Below, piece by piece: positions 9,520-18,371 of a stretch of 64,000 nt of DNA. The stretch's first letter is position 1, and each line of letters begins with the position of its first letter. Made by a program: the position numbers and the translations under genes. Source of the DNA: Sinorhizobium shofinae (lineage in GTDB: Bacteria > Pseudomonadota > Alphaproteobacteria > Rhizobiales > Rhizobiaceae); the NCBI GenBank assembly GCA_001704765.1, contig MBFK01000009.1:1-64000 (forward strand), read 5' to 3'. The notes under the pieces were generated by a model. The model did not search any database and was not told where the DNA came from. It was given only the letters and a program-made list of their open reading frames with translations.

Positions 9520-10062
9520 TCAATCCGCGTCGGTAGCCGCATCGCGCGAGCCGCCGACGATATCGCGAATCGATTGGCCGAGTTCGCCATTGCGCTCGGC
9601 CGCCCATTCGGCGAGCATCAGGCGCTGCGCCGCTGTGCGGGCAAAGGCCTGTGTCACCGATTTGCGCGTCGCCGGCGCCAGGCGATGCCCCGGCGCCTCC
9701 CGCAGCATATGCGCTTCGTAGCCATCCGAGAGCAGCAGGCCGCATTCCTCCGGGAAGATTTCGAGCGGCACTTGCGCATGGGTGGCGAAGAACAGGCGGT
9801 CGCAATGGAGCCGATAGTCCGGCCACTTGCGGTCGACGCGAAAGTCTTCGATCGACGTCTTGATCTCGACGATCCAGATCTCACCCTTGGGGGAAATCGA
9901 GATCAGGTCGGCGCGCCGGCCGCTGGCGAGCGTCAGCTCCGGCAGCACCGCGTGGCGCAATTCCGTGAGCAATCGCTGCACGCCGCGACGCACCTTCAGC
10001 GCCCGCTCGGACTGACGCCCGTCGGCGAGCGGATTGTCGCCATGGATCGATAGAATCGTCAT
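9520..10062 (-). CDS. mmcB: MmcB family DNA repair protein
   Basis: The 180-residue protein matches the MmcB family, known in alphaproteobacteria for a role in mitomycin C resistance and DNA damage repair. The central region has a PD-(D/E)XK nuclease-like pattern: RADLISISPKGEIWIVEIKTS holds an Asp and a later E-x-K, as in restriction-like nuclease folds. It is transcribed convergently to actR with almost no gap. In Caulobacter mmcB belongs to the SOS response, but I see no clear LexA box (GTTC-N7-GTTC) in the 187 bp upstream here. The ATG at 10062 gives a normal family length. Confidence 0.85.
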   Translation of the reverse strand: MTILSIHGDNPLADGRQSERALKVRRGVQRLLTELRHAVLPELTLASGRRADLISISPKGEIWIVEIKTSIEDFRVDRKWPDYRLHCDRLFFATHAQVPLEIFPEECGLLLSDGYEAHMLREAPGHRLAPATRKSVTQAFARTAAQRLMLAEWAAERNGELGQSIRDIVGGSRDAATDAD

Positions 10063-10249
10063 CGTCCGACTCCGGCCCTTGTCACATCCCTGGGCCGCCT
10101 TGTTGCAAAAAAACCATCGTCACGGAATTTGCACATTTCGGCCGAATTGCGGCGGCGCAATCTCTTGCGCAGTGCACTGCAATCGCAAATAAGCTGACGG
10201 CCGGGCACCCTCCCTCCCGTGTTTCCTGATTCCCTTTTACGAGACCCCC

Positions 10250-10924
10250 ATGCGCTTCCGCAACGCTCTCCTTTTGTGCAGTCTAGCGGCGACTGTCTTC
10301 ATCGCCGGCTGCTCGCAAACGACGTCCACCGCAGGCTCTGTTCCCGAGGGCCAGAAAGTGGCGACGAATCAGATCTTTACAAGCAATTATGGCGCCGTCG
10401 AGGACCACGGCTATCCGTTGCCGGCCATTCCGATCAACCGCCTGGACCCGCGTTTCCATCGCCAGGTCGTCGATTATGACACCAAGGAGCGGCCGGGCAC
10501 CATCGTCGTCAACACGCCGAATCGCTTCCTCTATTATGTGCTGCCGGGCGGCAAGGCAGTCCGCTACGGCATCGGCGTCGGCAAGGCCGGTTTCGCCTGG
10601 GAAGGCGAGGCCTATGTCGCCTGGAAGCAGGAATGGCCGACCTGGCACCCGCCGAAGGAAATGGCCGAGCGCAAGCCGGAAGTCGCCAAATATGTCGAAG
10701 AGGGCATGGGCCCCGGTATCACCAATCCGCTCGGCGCACGCGCACTCTATCTCTTCAACGAGGAAGGCAGGGACACGCTCTTCCGCCTGCACGGCACGCC
10801 GGAATGGGCCTCGATCGGCACCGCCGCCTCGTCGGGCTGCATCCGCCTGATGAACCAGGACATCATCGACCTTTATTCGCGGGTTCGACCGGGTCGAAAC
10901 GCACGCGTCGTTGTCCAGCAATAA
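10250..10924 (+). CDS. L,D-transpeptidase lipoprotein (YkuD/ErfK family)
   Basis: The 224-residue protein starts with a lipoprotein signal (lipobox IAGC, lipidated Cys21), so it is anchored in a membrane facing the periplasm. The C-terminal YkuD domain has GTIVVNTPNRFLYYVLPGGK early, and the active-site block HGTPEWASIGTAASSGCIRL with His181 and catalytic Cys197. In this block SSGC takes the place of the more common SHGC or SRGC. Such enzymes form 3-3 crosslinks in peptidoglycan or link outer-membrane proteins to it, and are numerous in Rhizobiales, where polar growth uses L,D-crosslinks. It is a single-gene unit followed by a strong terminator and diverges from mmcB. Confidence 0.92.
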   Translation: MRFRNALLLCSLAATVFIAGCSQTTSTAGSVPEGQKVATNQIFTSNYGAVEDHGYPLPAIPINRLDPRFHRQVVDYDTKERPGTIVVNTPNRFLYYVLPGGKAVRYGIGVGKAGFAWEGEAYVAWKQEWPTWHPPKEMAERKPEVAKYVEEGMGPGITNPLGARALYLFNEEGRDTLFRLHGTPEWASIGTAASSGCIRLMNQDIIDLYSRVRPGRNARVVVQQ

Positions 10925-10947
10925 CGGCGGGCGCATATAGACGATGC

Positions 10948-10986
10948 AAAAGGGCGGCCGGTCGAAGACGGGCCGCCCTTTCTTTT
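10948..10986 (+). terminator. Rho-independent terminator after the L,D-transpeptidase gene
   Basis: The stem AAAGGGCGGCC pairs with GGCCGCCCTTT around a loop of about 10 nt and is followed by TCTTTTT. It lies 23 bp after the stop codon on the plus strand. Confidence 0.85.
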
Positions 10987-11019
10987 TGCCGTTAACGTTG
11001 AGCGTGGTCGTACTCGCCT

Positions 11020-11134
11020 GCCCCTCACCCTGGCCCTCTCCCCCCCCAGGCGGGGAGAGGAACTTCAGCGGGCGCCGCGAGTTTCCTTCGCCCCGCGTGC
11101 GGGGAGAAGGTGGCCGGCAGGCCGGATGAGGGGG
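11020..11134. repeat. Rhizobial intergenic element, type C (CCCTCACCC...CTCTCCCC family), long copy
   Basis: Pyrimidine-rich blocks (CCCCTCACCC, CCCTCTCCCC) are matched by purine-rich complements (GGCGGGGAGAGG, GCGGGGAGAAGG, GGATGAGGGG), giving nested inverted repeats. A shorter relative lies at 47884-47927. Elements of this type are widespread between genes in Rhizobiaceae. It lies between the convergent L,D-transpeptidase gene and glcB. Confidence 0.75.
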
Positions 11135-11179
11135 GGGCGGGGTGGAAAAAACGCGGGGCAAAACCGCGCCACTCCTTTC

Positions 11180-13348
11180 TCATCCCGCTTTCGCCTTCAA
11201 CTCCAGGCGGCGGCGATGCAGTACCGGTTCGGTATAGCCGTTCGGCTGTTCGCGCCCCTTGAGCACCAGCTCCAGCGCCGCCTGGAAGGCGATCGATTCG
11301 TCGAAACGGCCGGCCATCGGCGCGTAGCTTGGATCATCGGCATTCTGACGGTCGACGATGGCCGCCATCCGCTTCATGGTCTCGACGATCTGCGCCTCGC
11401 TGACGATGCCGTGGTGCAGCCAATTGGCCATATGCTGCGCAGAGATGCGCAGCGTCGCGCGGTCTTCCATAAGGCCGATATTGTTGATGTCGGGGACCTT
11501 CGAGCAGCCAACGCCCTGGTCGACCCAGCGCACGACATAGCCGAGGATCCCCTGGGCATTGTTGTCGAGTTCGCGCTGGATTTCTTCTTCCGTCCAGTTC
11601 GGCCGGGCCGCCACGGGCACCGAGAGAATATCCGCGAGCTTGGCACGCGGCCGGCTCTTAAGCCCCGCCTGTACCTCGGCCACGTTGACCCGGTGATAAT
11701 GCGTCGCATGCAGCGTCGCCGCCGTCGGCGAGGGAACCCAGGCGGTGTTGGCGCCCGCCTTCGGATGGGCGATCTTCTGCTCCAGCATGGTGGCCATCAA
11801 ATCCGGCATGGCCCACATGCCCTTGCCGATCTGAGCGTGGCCGGAAAGCCCGCATTCGAGGCCGATATCGACGTTCCAGTTCTCGTAGGCACCGATCCAG
11901 GCCGCCTGCTTCATGTCGCCCTTGCGAATCATCGGGCCGGCTTCCATCGACGTGTGGATCTCGTCGCCTGTGCGGTCGAGGAACCCGGTGTTGATGAAGA
12001 CGACGCGCTCGTGGGCGGCACGGATGCATTCCTTGAGATTGACCGTGGTGCGCCGTTCCTCGTCCATGATGCCCATCTTGATGGTGTTGGCTGGAAGCCC
12101 GAGCGCCGTCTCAACCCGTGCGAAGATCTCGCAGGCGAAGGTCACTTCCTCCGGGCCATGCATCTTCGGCTTGACCACATACATCGAGCCGCTACGCGAG
12201 TTTGCCCGCCTGCCGTTCGGGCCGATGTCGTGCAGGGCGATGAGCGCCGTCACCATTGCGTCCATGATGCCTTCAGGCACCTCGCGGCCGCCACGGTCGA
12301 CGATCGCCGGATTGGTCATCAGATGCCCGACATTGCGCACCAGCATCAGCGAGCGGCCGGGCAAGGTCAGCGCCGTGCCGTCGGTCTTGGTGAAGACGCG
12401 GTCGGCATTCAGCTTCCGCGTGAACGTTTTGCCGCCCTTGGCGACCTCTTCCTCGAGGTCGCCCTTCATCAGCCCGAGCCAGTTGCGATAGACGACGACC
12501 TTGTCCTCGGCATCGACCGCGGCAATGGAATCCTCGCAGTCCATGATCGTGGTGATCGCCGATTCGAGGATGACGTCGGAAATACCGGCCGCATCAGCCT
12601 GGCCGATCGGCGTCGCCGCATCGAGGACGATCACGATGTGAAGATTGTTCTGCCGCAGGACGATCTCGGAAGGCGCTGCTGCGGCACCGGAATAGCCGGC
12701 GAACTGAGCCGGATTCCGAAGCGCCGTCCGAGCGCCGCTCGTCAAGGTCAGCGAGAGAGCAGACCCGTCGATCGTAAGCGCGCCGACCTCGCTCCAGCGA
12801 CCCGTGGCGAGCGGAGCGCTTGCGTCGAGAAAATCCCGTGCCCAGGTAATGACCTTGGCACCGCGTGCCGGATTATAGCTTCTGCCGCGCTCGGCCCCAT
12901 CCGCGTCGGGAATAGCGTCGGTGCCGTAGAGCGCGTCGTAGAGCGAACCCCAGCGCGCATTGGCGGCGTTCAGCGCATAGCGGGCATTCATCACCGGCAC
13001 GACGAGCTGCGGGCCTGCAATGGTCGCGATCTCGGCATCGACATTGGCGGTCGACACCGAGAAATCCGGTCCTTCCGGCAGGAGATAGTCGATCTCTTTC
13101 AGGAAAGCCTGATAGGCATCGAGGTCGACCGGCGCACCATGCTCGCGGTACCAGGCATCGAGCTTCGCCTGGAGTTCGTCGCGTTTGGCGAGAAGGGTGC
13201 GGTTCTTCGGCGCGAGATCGTGAACGAGCTCCGACAGGGCGGAAAAGAAATGTTCCGGATCGACGCCGGTGCCCGGCATCGCCTCATCGACCAGGAAGCG
13301 GTGGAGGCCCGCATCGATCTTCAGATCATGTTTCTCAACGCGGTCCAT
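11180..13348 (-). CDS. glcB: Malate synthase G
   Basis: The 722-residue length matches the large monomeric malate synthase G, not the approximately 530-residue form A. It condenses glyoxylate and acetyl-CoA to malate in the glyoxylate bypass. Family signatures include [16 protein letters not shown] in the middle, [14 protein letters not shown], and [17 protein letters not shown], which carries conserved catalytic and binding residues. I take the ATG at 13348 ([11 protein letters not shown]) because AGGAG lies about 8 bp upstream; a longer in-frame extension exists but crosses toward a repeat. No isocitrate lyase gene is adjacent, so this enzyme may also serve glycolate or purine-derived glyoxylate. 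Confidence 0.96.
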   Translation of the reverse strand: MDRVEKHDLKIDAGLHRFLVDEAMPGTGVDPEHFFSALSELVHDLAPKNRTLLAKRDELQAKLDAWYREHGAPVDLDAYQAFLKEIDYLLPEGPDFSVSTANVDAEIATIAGPQLVVPVMNARYALNAANARWGSLYDALYGTDAIPDADGAERGRSYNPARGAKVITWARDFLDASAPLATGRWSEVGALTIDGSALSLTLTSGARTALRNPAQFAGYSGAAAAPSEIVLRQNNLHIVIVLDAATPIGQADAAGISDVILESAITTIMDCEDSIAAVDAEDKVVVYRNWLGLMKGDLEEEVAKGGKTFTRKLNADRVFTKTDGTALTLPGRSLMLVRNVGHLMTNPAIVDRGGREVPEGIMDAMVTALIALHDIGPNGRRANSRSGSMYVVKPKMHGPEEVTFACEIFARVETALGLPANTIKMGIMDEERRTTVNLKECIRAAHERVVFINTGFLDRTGDEIHTSMEAGPMIRKGDMKQAAWIGAYENWNVDIGLECGLSGHAQIGKGMWAMPDLMATMLEQKIAHPKAGANTAWVPSPTAATLHATHYHRVNVAEVQAGLKSRPRAKLADILSVPVAARPNWTEEEIQRELDNNAQGILGYVVRWVDQGVGCSKVPDINNIGLMEDRATLRISAQHMANWLHHGIVSEAQIVETMKRMAAIVDRQNADDPSYAPMAGRFDESIAFQAALELVLKGREQPNGYTEPVLHRRRLELKAKAG

Positions 13349-13391
13349 TCGGCAGCTCCTGAAATGTCTCGGTTCCCGATTCCAATAAATA

Positions 13392-13441
13392 GGAGCGGGA
13401 TGCATGCGGAAAAGCGTTTTCAGCCTTTCCTCATCCCGCTC
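13392..13441. repeat. Rhizobial palindromic intergenic element, type B (copy 1)
   Basis: A 50-bp element bounded by GGAGCGGGATG and CATCCCGCTC arms, with a GCGGAAAAGCG...TTTCC core. A close relative lies at 61551-61612 inside the sugar operon. Here it separates the hydantoinase-family gene from glcB. Confidence 0.8.
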
Positions 13442-13522
13442 ACGCGCGCGGACAGTCTCTCATCAACCCGTTCCCTGTCAATTCCGCAAGGATGCGAAGA
13501 ATTATTTCCAAATTGGAAAAGA

Positions 13523-15526
13523 TCAGAGATGCGCGATTCGCGGCCTGCCGCTCGCCGAAGCGATGAAACGCGCCTCGATCAGCTTGCGGCCGCCCTCGAC
13601 CTCCGGGGCATCGATCTCTTCCCAAGCCGTTGCGGCAGGTTCCTCCGCGCCGTTGGCGCGCGCCGTCTCCAGCGCCATGGTCTCGGCGCGGCGGCGGGCA
13701 GCCCCGAAGGCCTCCTCCTGGTCGATGAAGCGCTCGCTCGCACCGGCGCCGTTGACGATGAAGATACCCTCCTCGGGTGTCGTCACAAAGACGGTGACGG
13801 TGGCGCGCACCTGGCCGACGACGGCGCCAACGGCATTCGCGACGTCGGCCTCCGTCGGGATTGCCGTTTCGGTCGCAAGCATCTCGGCAATCTCCGGATA
13901 ATAGACCGGCGCCGAGGCCCCAAGGCCAACGAGCGGCCGGTCGAGGCCGAGCGAAAAACGGACGATACCGGGCTCGCGCTTCAGCGCGCGATCGACGGCA
14001 AGCGAGGCGGCCGGGTCGATGGCGCCGGCGCCGTCCTCGTGCAGGCAGGCCTGCAGAATCACCTCCGAGGATTGCCGCGTCAGCCGGTCGACGATCATCC
14101 GCGCGAGCATCTCGGCAGATCCGGCGATCCGCTGTCCCGAGCCGTCCTTGGTGCGGGCAGCGATCTCGAGGCCGAGTCGAGCGGCCTCGGCATTCCACTG
14201 CGACTGCTTCCCGAGCACGTGCATCGCGTCAGACGGCGTTAGGGCGCAGATATGCACCAGCCCGCGGGCGACAAGCCGGTCGAGTGTCGCCTTCTGCGGC
14301 GTGCTGACAATAATGTCGGCGAGCGCCACCGGCACCTTGCCGATCCTGTCGTATAAGGCCTGCTCTTGCGGCTGAAGGCCGCTCGCCAGATGGTCGGGCA
14401 GGCCGGTGCGTACCGCAAGACGGCCGTCATGGCGACCGGCATGGGTCGCCCGCAATTGCTTGTCGAGCACCGACAGCACCGCTTCGCCATGCAGCGCCGC
14501 CGCCAGGCTCAAGGGCAGGAAGCGGCGCGGGCCGAGATCGATCTTTGCCTTGAGGCCGCGATCGTTGATCTTCACCTCCGAATCGCCGCCGAGGCCGTAG
14601 GTGCGCATGGCGACCGCCTCGACCATGGTGCGGAAACCGCCGACGACGGCCCCATCCGCGTCGAGCCGCGGGCGACCGGCATCGAGCACGGCGACATCCG
14701 TCGTCGTGCCGCCGATATCGGAAACGACGGCATTCTCAAGCTCGGTCAGATAGCGCGCGCCAACGAGGCTCGCGGCCGGCCCGGAGAGGATCGTTTCGAT
14801 TGGCCGCAGCCGCGCCTCTGCAGCGGAGATCAGCGCGCCGTCGCCGCGCACCACCATCATCGGCACATCGATGCCGCGGGTCTTCAGGAAATCTTCGCAG
14901 GAGCCGACCAGCCGATCGATCATCGAAACCAGCCGGGCATTGAGGAGCGTCGTCAGCGCGCGGCGCGGACCGCCGAGCTTGGAGGACAGCTCGTGGCTGC
15001 AGGTGACCGGCAGGTGGGAGACTTCGCGGATGCGCTCGCGCACCCGCTTCTCGTGGTCCGGGTTGCGCACGGCGAAGTAACCGGCGATCGCGAAGGACGA
15101 TACCTGGGTGGCAAGCGTCGGCAGCGCCTCGTCGAGCGCGCTCATGTCGAGTGGTGTTTCGCCGCCATGGACGTTGTGACCGCCCGGAAGGAAGATCACC
15201 GGATCCGAGCCCAGCGCCTCCTGGAGGCCGTCGCGCTTCAGATCCTCAGGCCCAAAGCCGATCATCACCAGCCCGGCGCGGCCGCCCTGGCCTTCGACGA
15301 GCGCATTGGTGGCGAGCGTCGTCGAGAGCGATACGAGGCTGATTGCCGAGACCGGAACCTGCGCCTTTTCCAGGACGGCTTCCACCGCCCCGGAAATGCC
15401 TTCGGCGAGATCGTGCCGCGTCGTCAGCGCCTTGGCCTTGGCGACGACACCCGCTGCTTCGCTGAAAAGGACGGCGTCCGTATAGGTGCCGCCGGTGTCG
15501 ATGCCGAGAAGAAGATGCGAGGTCAA
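13523..15526 (-). CDS. Hydantoinase/oxoprolinase family protein (HyuA-like)
   Basis: The N-terminal block LLLGIDTGGTYTDAVLF and the internal VVSDIGGTTTDVAVLD are the two phosphate-binding motifs of the HyuA/oxoprolinase ATPase fold. This family hydrolyses hydantoins, 5-oxoproline or related cyclic amides using ATP. Family members are usually paired with a HyuB subunit, but no HyuB gene lies next to it. The start is uncertain. I give a TTG at 15526, just before the conserved block (667 aa). A TTG at 15637 in the same frame would add 37 residues with no family resemblance (704 aa). Neither has a convincing ribosome binding site. The gene precedes glcB by 174 bp on the same strand. Confidence 0.8.
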   Translation of the reverse strand: MTSHLLLGIDTGGTYTDAVLFSEAAGVVAKAKALTTRHDLAEGISGAVEAVLEKAQVPVSAISLVSLSTTLATNALVEGQGGRAGLVMIGFGPEDLKRDGLQEALGSDPVIFLPGGHNVHGGETPLDMSALDEALPTLATQVSSFAIAGYFAVRNPDHEKRVRERIREVSHLPVTCSHELSSKLGGPRRALTTLLNARLVSMIDRLVGSCEDFLKTRGIDVPMMVVRGDGALISAAEARLRPIETILSGPAASLVGARYLTELENAVVSDIGGTTTDVAVLDAGRPRLDADGAVVGGFRTMVEAVAMRTYGLGGDSEVKINDRGLKAKIDLGPRRFLPLSLAAALHGEAVLSVLDKQLRATHAGRHDGRLAVRTGLPDHLASGLQPQEQALYDRIGKVPVALADIIVSTPQKATLDRLVARGLVHICALTPSDAMHVLGKQSQWNAEAARLGLEIAARTKDGSGQRIAGSAEMLARMIVDRLTRQSSEVILQACLHEDGAGAIDPAASLAVDRALKREPGIVRFSLGLDRPLVGLGASAPVYYPEIAEMLATETAIPTEADVANAVGAVVGQVRATVTVFVTTPEEGIFIVNGAGASERFIDQEEAFGAARRRAETMALETARANGAEEPAATAWEEIDAPEVEGGRKLIEARFIASASGRPRIAHL

Positions 15527-15724
15527 TTTCTGCTCAGTCCAGTATTGAGGATCAGGAGGAGCCCCGAACGAGAAGGGATCGCCCGGTGATAGGGCATATT
15601 TCCGAGAAAGACCATCGCGTGACAGCGACCTTTGCAAGTCTGATTAGAGCGACATTCCTACAGATGAACGGCGGAAATCGGGAAAGCGGGTGTTGATACC
15701 CCTGCCCTGGGCAGCTCGCAGATG

Positions 15725-17125
15725 CTACTGCGCCCGGACGGACACCTTCATAGGCAGGCCGCCCCTCGGCTGGGTCGTCAGCCTCTGCACGGGCCAGGGA
15801 TGCGTGGCCTCAGTCAAGTCGAAGCGGAAGCGGTGCATCAAGGTGGCAAGCGCGATCACCGCCTCCTGCAGCGCAAAGGTCGCGCCAATGCAGACGCGCG
15901 GGCCCGCTCCGAAAGGGAGATACTGGAAGCGATTGATCTTGTCGCGGTTTTCGGGGAGGAAACGCTCGGGCATGAAGGCGCGCGGCTTCTGCCAGTAGAG
16001 CGCGTGCCGATGCAGCGTCCACGGCATGATCAGCACCGATATGCCCTTGCGGATCGGCACGCGCTCGCCTTCCGGCGAGGTCCATTCATCCTCCTCGATT
16101 GCCGCGCGGTTGATCGAAGGCGCCGGCGGATAGAGCCGCAGCGCCTCCTCGAAGGCGGCGAGCACATGCGGCATCCGTTCGAGCCACTCGACCGGATCGG
16201 CACCGCTCGCCTGAGCTGAATCGATCTCCTGCTCCATCGTCTCGCGATAGGCCGGCGTATTGGCGATGCAATAGAGCGTCCAGGCGAGCGCCCGGGCCGT
16301 CGTCTCGTGGCCGGCGCCGATGAAGGTCAGAATATTGTCCTCGATCTCGGAGGTCGAAAGTCCCTCGGGTCTCTCGAGCTGCAGAAGCAGCGTCAGGAAA
16401 TCGTTCGGAACCTTGTCGGGCTCCTCTGCCATGCGCTGCCGGCGCTGCGCCATGGTCGCGGCGACGACGCCGCGAAAGCGATCGAGCACCTTGCGACCCC
16501 CAAGCCGGGTGAGGCGCGGCACCCACGGCGGCGCCACGAGAAGATCCATCGGATCGACACGGCCCATCCGGTGCAGCAGTTCCTCGACATTTGCGGCAAA
16601 GCCCTCCTTCTCGACGGCGATCTCCCCCGAAAAGAGCGTTTCGGCGAGGATCTCGAAGGTGAGCACCGTCATGTCGACCGCGACGTTGGTGACGAATGGT
16701 TCAGAATTCGCGCCCTCATAGCGTTGCGCGAAATGCTCGCAGACGCTCAACATCTGGCCGGCGAAGCCTTTCGCGTGGCGGGGCGTGAAGACCGGCGCCA
16801 TCGCCTTGCGCGATCGTTTCCAGACCTCGCCTTCCGCCGTCAAAAGGCCGTCGCGAAGGATGGGGCGCAGGATCAGCCGCCGGACATTCGACATTTCGTA
16901 ATTGCCGGCGTTCTCGACGAGAATGTAGCGGATGAGACCGGGATCGTTGACGATCAAGGTGCGCTGGTTGATGAACTTCGTCTCGATCCAGGGAAGCGTG
17001 TAGGAGGGCTCGCCCCAGAGTTCGAGCGGATTGCGCAGCACCGTGCGGATGATCTGCAGCCGCGAAGGGATGCCGGTGCGCGGGACGGGCGCGGGCGGCT
17101 CGAACGGCTCCGGTCGCGTGTCCAT
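15725..17125 (-). CDS. Cytochrome P450
   Basis: The 466-residue protein carries all P450 landmarks. The I-helix oxygen-binding motif is FIGAGHETTARAL, the K-helix ExxR is in FEEALRLYPPAPSINR, and the heme-thiolate loop is FGAGPRVCIG, with Cys412 as the axial ligand. There is no obvious N-terminal membrane anchor, so it is likely soluble or peripheral. The sequence style (class E, fatty-acid or xenobiotic hydroxylase-like) does not reveal a substrate. No ferredoxin or reductase gene is nearby, so redox partners must come from elsewhere. It ends 198 bp before the start of the hydantoinase-family gene and probably has its own promoter. Confidence 0.95.
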   Translation of the reverse strand: MDTRPEPFEPPAPVPRTGIPSRLQIIRTVLRNPLELWGEPSYTLPWIETKFINQRTLIVNDPGLIRYILVENAGNYEMSNVRRLILRPILRDGLLTAEGEVWKRSRKAMAPVFTPRHAKGFAGQMLSVCEHFAQRYEGANSEPFVTNVAVDMTVLTFEILAETLFSGEIAVEKEGFAANVEELLHRMGRVDPMDLLVAPPWVPRLTRLGGRKVLDRFRGVVAATMAQRRQRMAEEPDKVPNDFLTLLLQLERPEGLSTSEIEDNILTFIGAGHETTARALAWTLYCIANTPAYRETMEQEIDSAQASGADPVEWLERMPHVLAAFEEALRLYPPAPSINRAAIEEDEWTSPEGERVPIRKGISVLIMPWTLHRHALYWQKPRAFMPERFLPENRDKINRFQYLPFGAGPRVCIGATFALQEAVIALATLMHRFRFDLTEATHPWPVQRLTTQPRGGLPMKVSVRAQ

Positions 17126-17182
17126 GTCGATGCCTTTCCTGATTGCCTACCGTTTCAGTTTTTTACGGCGCAATCAAGAAGA

Positions 17183-17198
17183 TGATTCACGTGAAGCA
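17183..17198. other. parS-like centromere site 1
   Basis: TGATTCACGTGAAGCA matches the ParB-binding consensus TGTTTCACGTGAAACA at 14 of 16 positions, including the central TTCACGTGAA. It lies between the P450 and DUF1402 genes. Two related sites occur at 27720 and 56489. Confidence 0.6.
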
Positions 17199-17228
17199 TG
17201 ACCCGAGAATAAGGAGGGCCACTCCCGC

Positions 17229-18179
17229 CTAAAGCAAAGCTTCGAGCTCCCCGAGCTTGTCGTTGACCAGCCAGCCATAATAGTTTTCCTCCGGCCAGTG
17301 GACTTCGCCGCTTGCATTCTTCGCCGCAAGTGCAGCGGCGCGCTCATCCGGGCTGCCCACATTGTAGAGCGTCGCCGTCAGGCCGGGATTATGGGAAATG
17401 TCCATGCCGGCGACCGACCGGTAGGCATCGATCGAATGCCGGATCGAGGCGGCCATATAGGCGAGCGAGACGTCCGGATCCATGATCGCCTCATAGACGG
17501 CGCCGGCATTTCTCTCGTCGAGACGCTCATAGCCGGAGACGCGCGAAACCATGTCCGTCAGCATCAAGGCCGTCAGCGGATTGATCTGGCCGAGGCCGAA
17601 GGTCTGGCCGGCGAAGAAGGGCTGGAAGAAAACGGCGCTGAAGCGGTTGTTCGGGAAGGTTTGCCCGCCGACGGACCGGCCGCGGAACTGCCTGTCCCAG
17701 ACCCGCTCGCGGCAGCTCCAGAGGGCATAGGACGTCTTCTCGTCGGCGCAGTCGGCAAATTGCGGACGCTCGACGAATTCGGCGACGGATTCGCCGTCGT
17801 AACCGAAGTGGAAGCTGTTGCCGGCATAGGCGGCCGCCTTGACGTAATAGGCCTGCAGGCGGTCATAGGCGTCGACATTGTAGGTGTGCTCGCCGACGAT
17901 GGCACCGATCATGTGGATCGGCGCGATGCCATAGGCGGCGGCGGTCGACTTGATCTTTGCAACGAGCTTGCGATCGTTGGCGAGCAACTCGCGCACCTTC
18001 TCGTATTTCGCATCGAAGGAGGTTCGGCCGGCTTTGGTGCGGCGAAGGGAAGCGCCAGGAACGTTCGGCTGCTCGGCGTGCCGGTTGCCTTCCGGGACCA
18101 CGCGGATCTCGGCCGCGGCCGGTTGCACCGCCGATAGGCAGAGCGTGGCGATAAGAAGCAGGCAGGCGGTGAGACGCAC
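17229..18179 (-). CDS. DUF1402 family periplasmic protein
   Basis: The 316-residue protein has a clear signal peptide (hydrophobic residues 4-20, then PAAAE). It matches DUF1402, a family largely limited to alphaproteobacteria. The segment TFGLGQINPLTALMLTDMVS recalls the lysozyme-like G-L-x-Q-I-x-P pattern of lytic transglycosylases, and PIHMIGAIVGEHTYN might hold a catalytic glutamate. A peptidoglycan-related role is therefore possible but is inference. The start is a GTG at 18179, favoured by AGGAAA about 8 bp upstream and by the signal peptide beginning immediately. It is transcribed alone, downstream of the hslVU unit on the same strand but separated by a terminator. Confidence 0.85.
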   Translation of the reverse strand: MRLTACLLLIATLCLSAVQPAAAEIRVVPEGNRHAEQPNVPGASLRRTKAGRTSFDAKYEKVRELLANDRKLVAKIKSTAAAYGIAPIHMIGAIVGEHTYNVDAYDRLQAYYVKAAAYAGNSFHFGYDGESVAEFVERPQFADCADEKTSYALWSCRERVWDRQFRGRSVGGQTFPNNRFSAVFFQPFFAGQTFGLGQINPLTALMLTDMVSRVSGYERLDERNAGAVYEAIMDPDVSLAYMAASIRHSIDAYRSVAGMDISHNPGLTATLYNVGSPDERAAALAAKNASGEVHWPEENYYGWLVNDKLGELEALL

Positions 18180-18286
18180 GATCTATTTTCCTGTGAAACT
18201 TGCGGACCCGATTCGTCCGGGCGCGGCCCCTAGGGCAGAATCATGTCGGAATAATGCCCCGTTTTCGACCGATCGCCGATCGCTCT

Positions 18287-18324
18287 AGAAAAAATGAGGG
18301 CGCCTGTCGAGTGACAGGCGCCCC
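18287..18324 (-). terminator. Rho-independent terminator of the hslV-GNAT-hslU unit
   Basis: On the minus strand, GGGCGCCTGTC pairs with GACAGGCGCCC around a 4-nt loop, and the stem is followed by a T-rich run (the plus strand shows AAAAAA at 18288-18294). It begins about 50 bp after the hslU stop. Confidence 0.85.
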
Positions 18325-18371
18325 ACAATGCGGTGATCAGCGGTATTTCGCGCGCAACTGCAGCGCCGGCG

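Noticed and set aside
10063-10249. LexA box for mmcB
   Set aside because: No GTTC-N7-GTTC or close variant is visible in the gap between mmcB and the L,D-transpeptidase gene.
11126-14242. Very long plus-strand open frame across glcB and the hydantoinase-family gene
   Set aside because: It is antisense to two strong family matches and has composition typical of the reverse complement of high-GC coding DNA.
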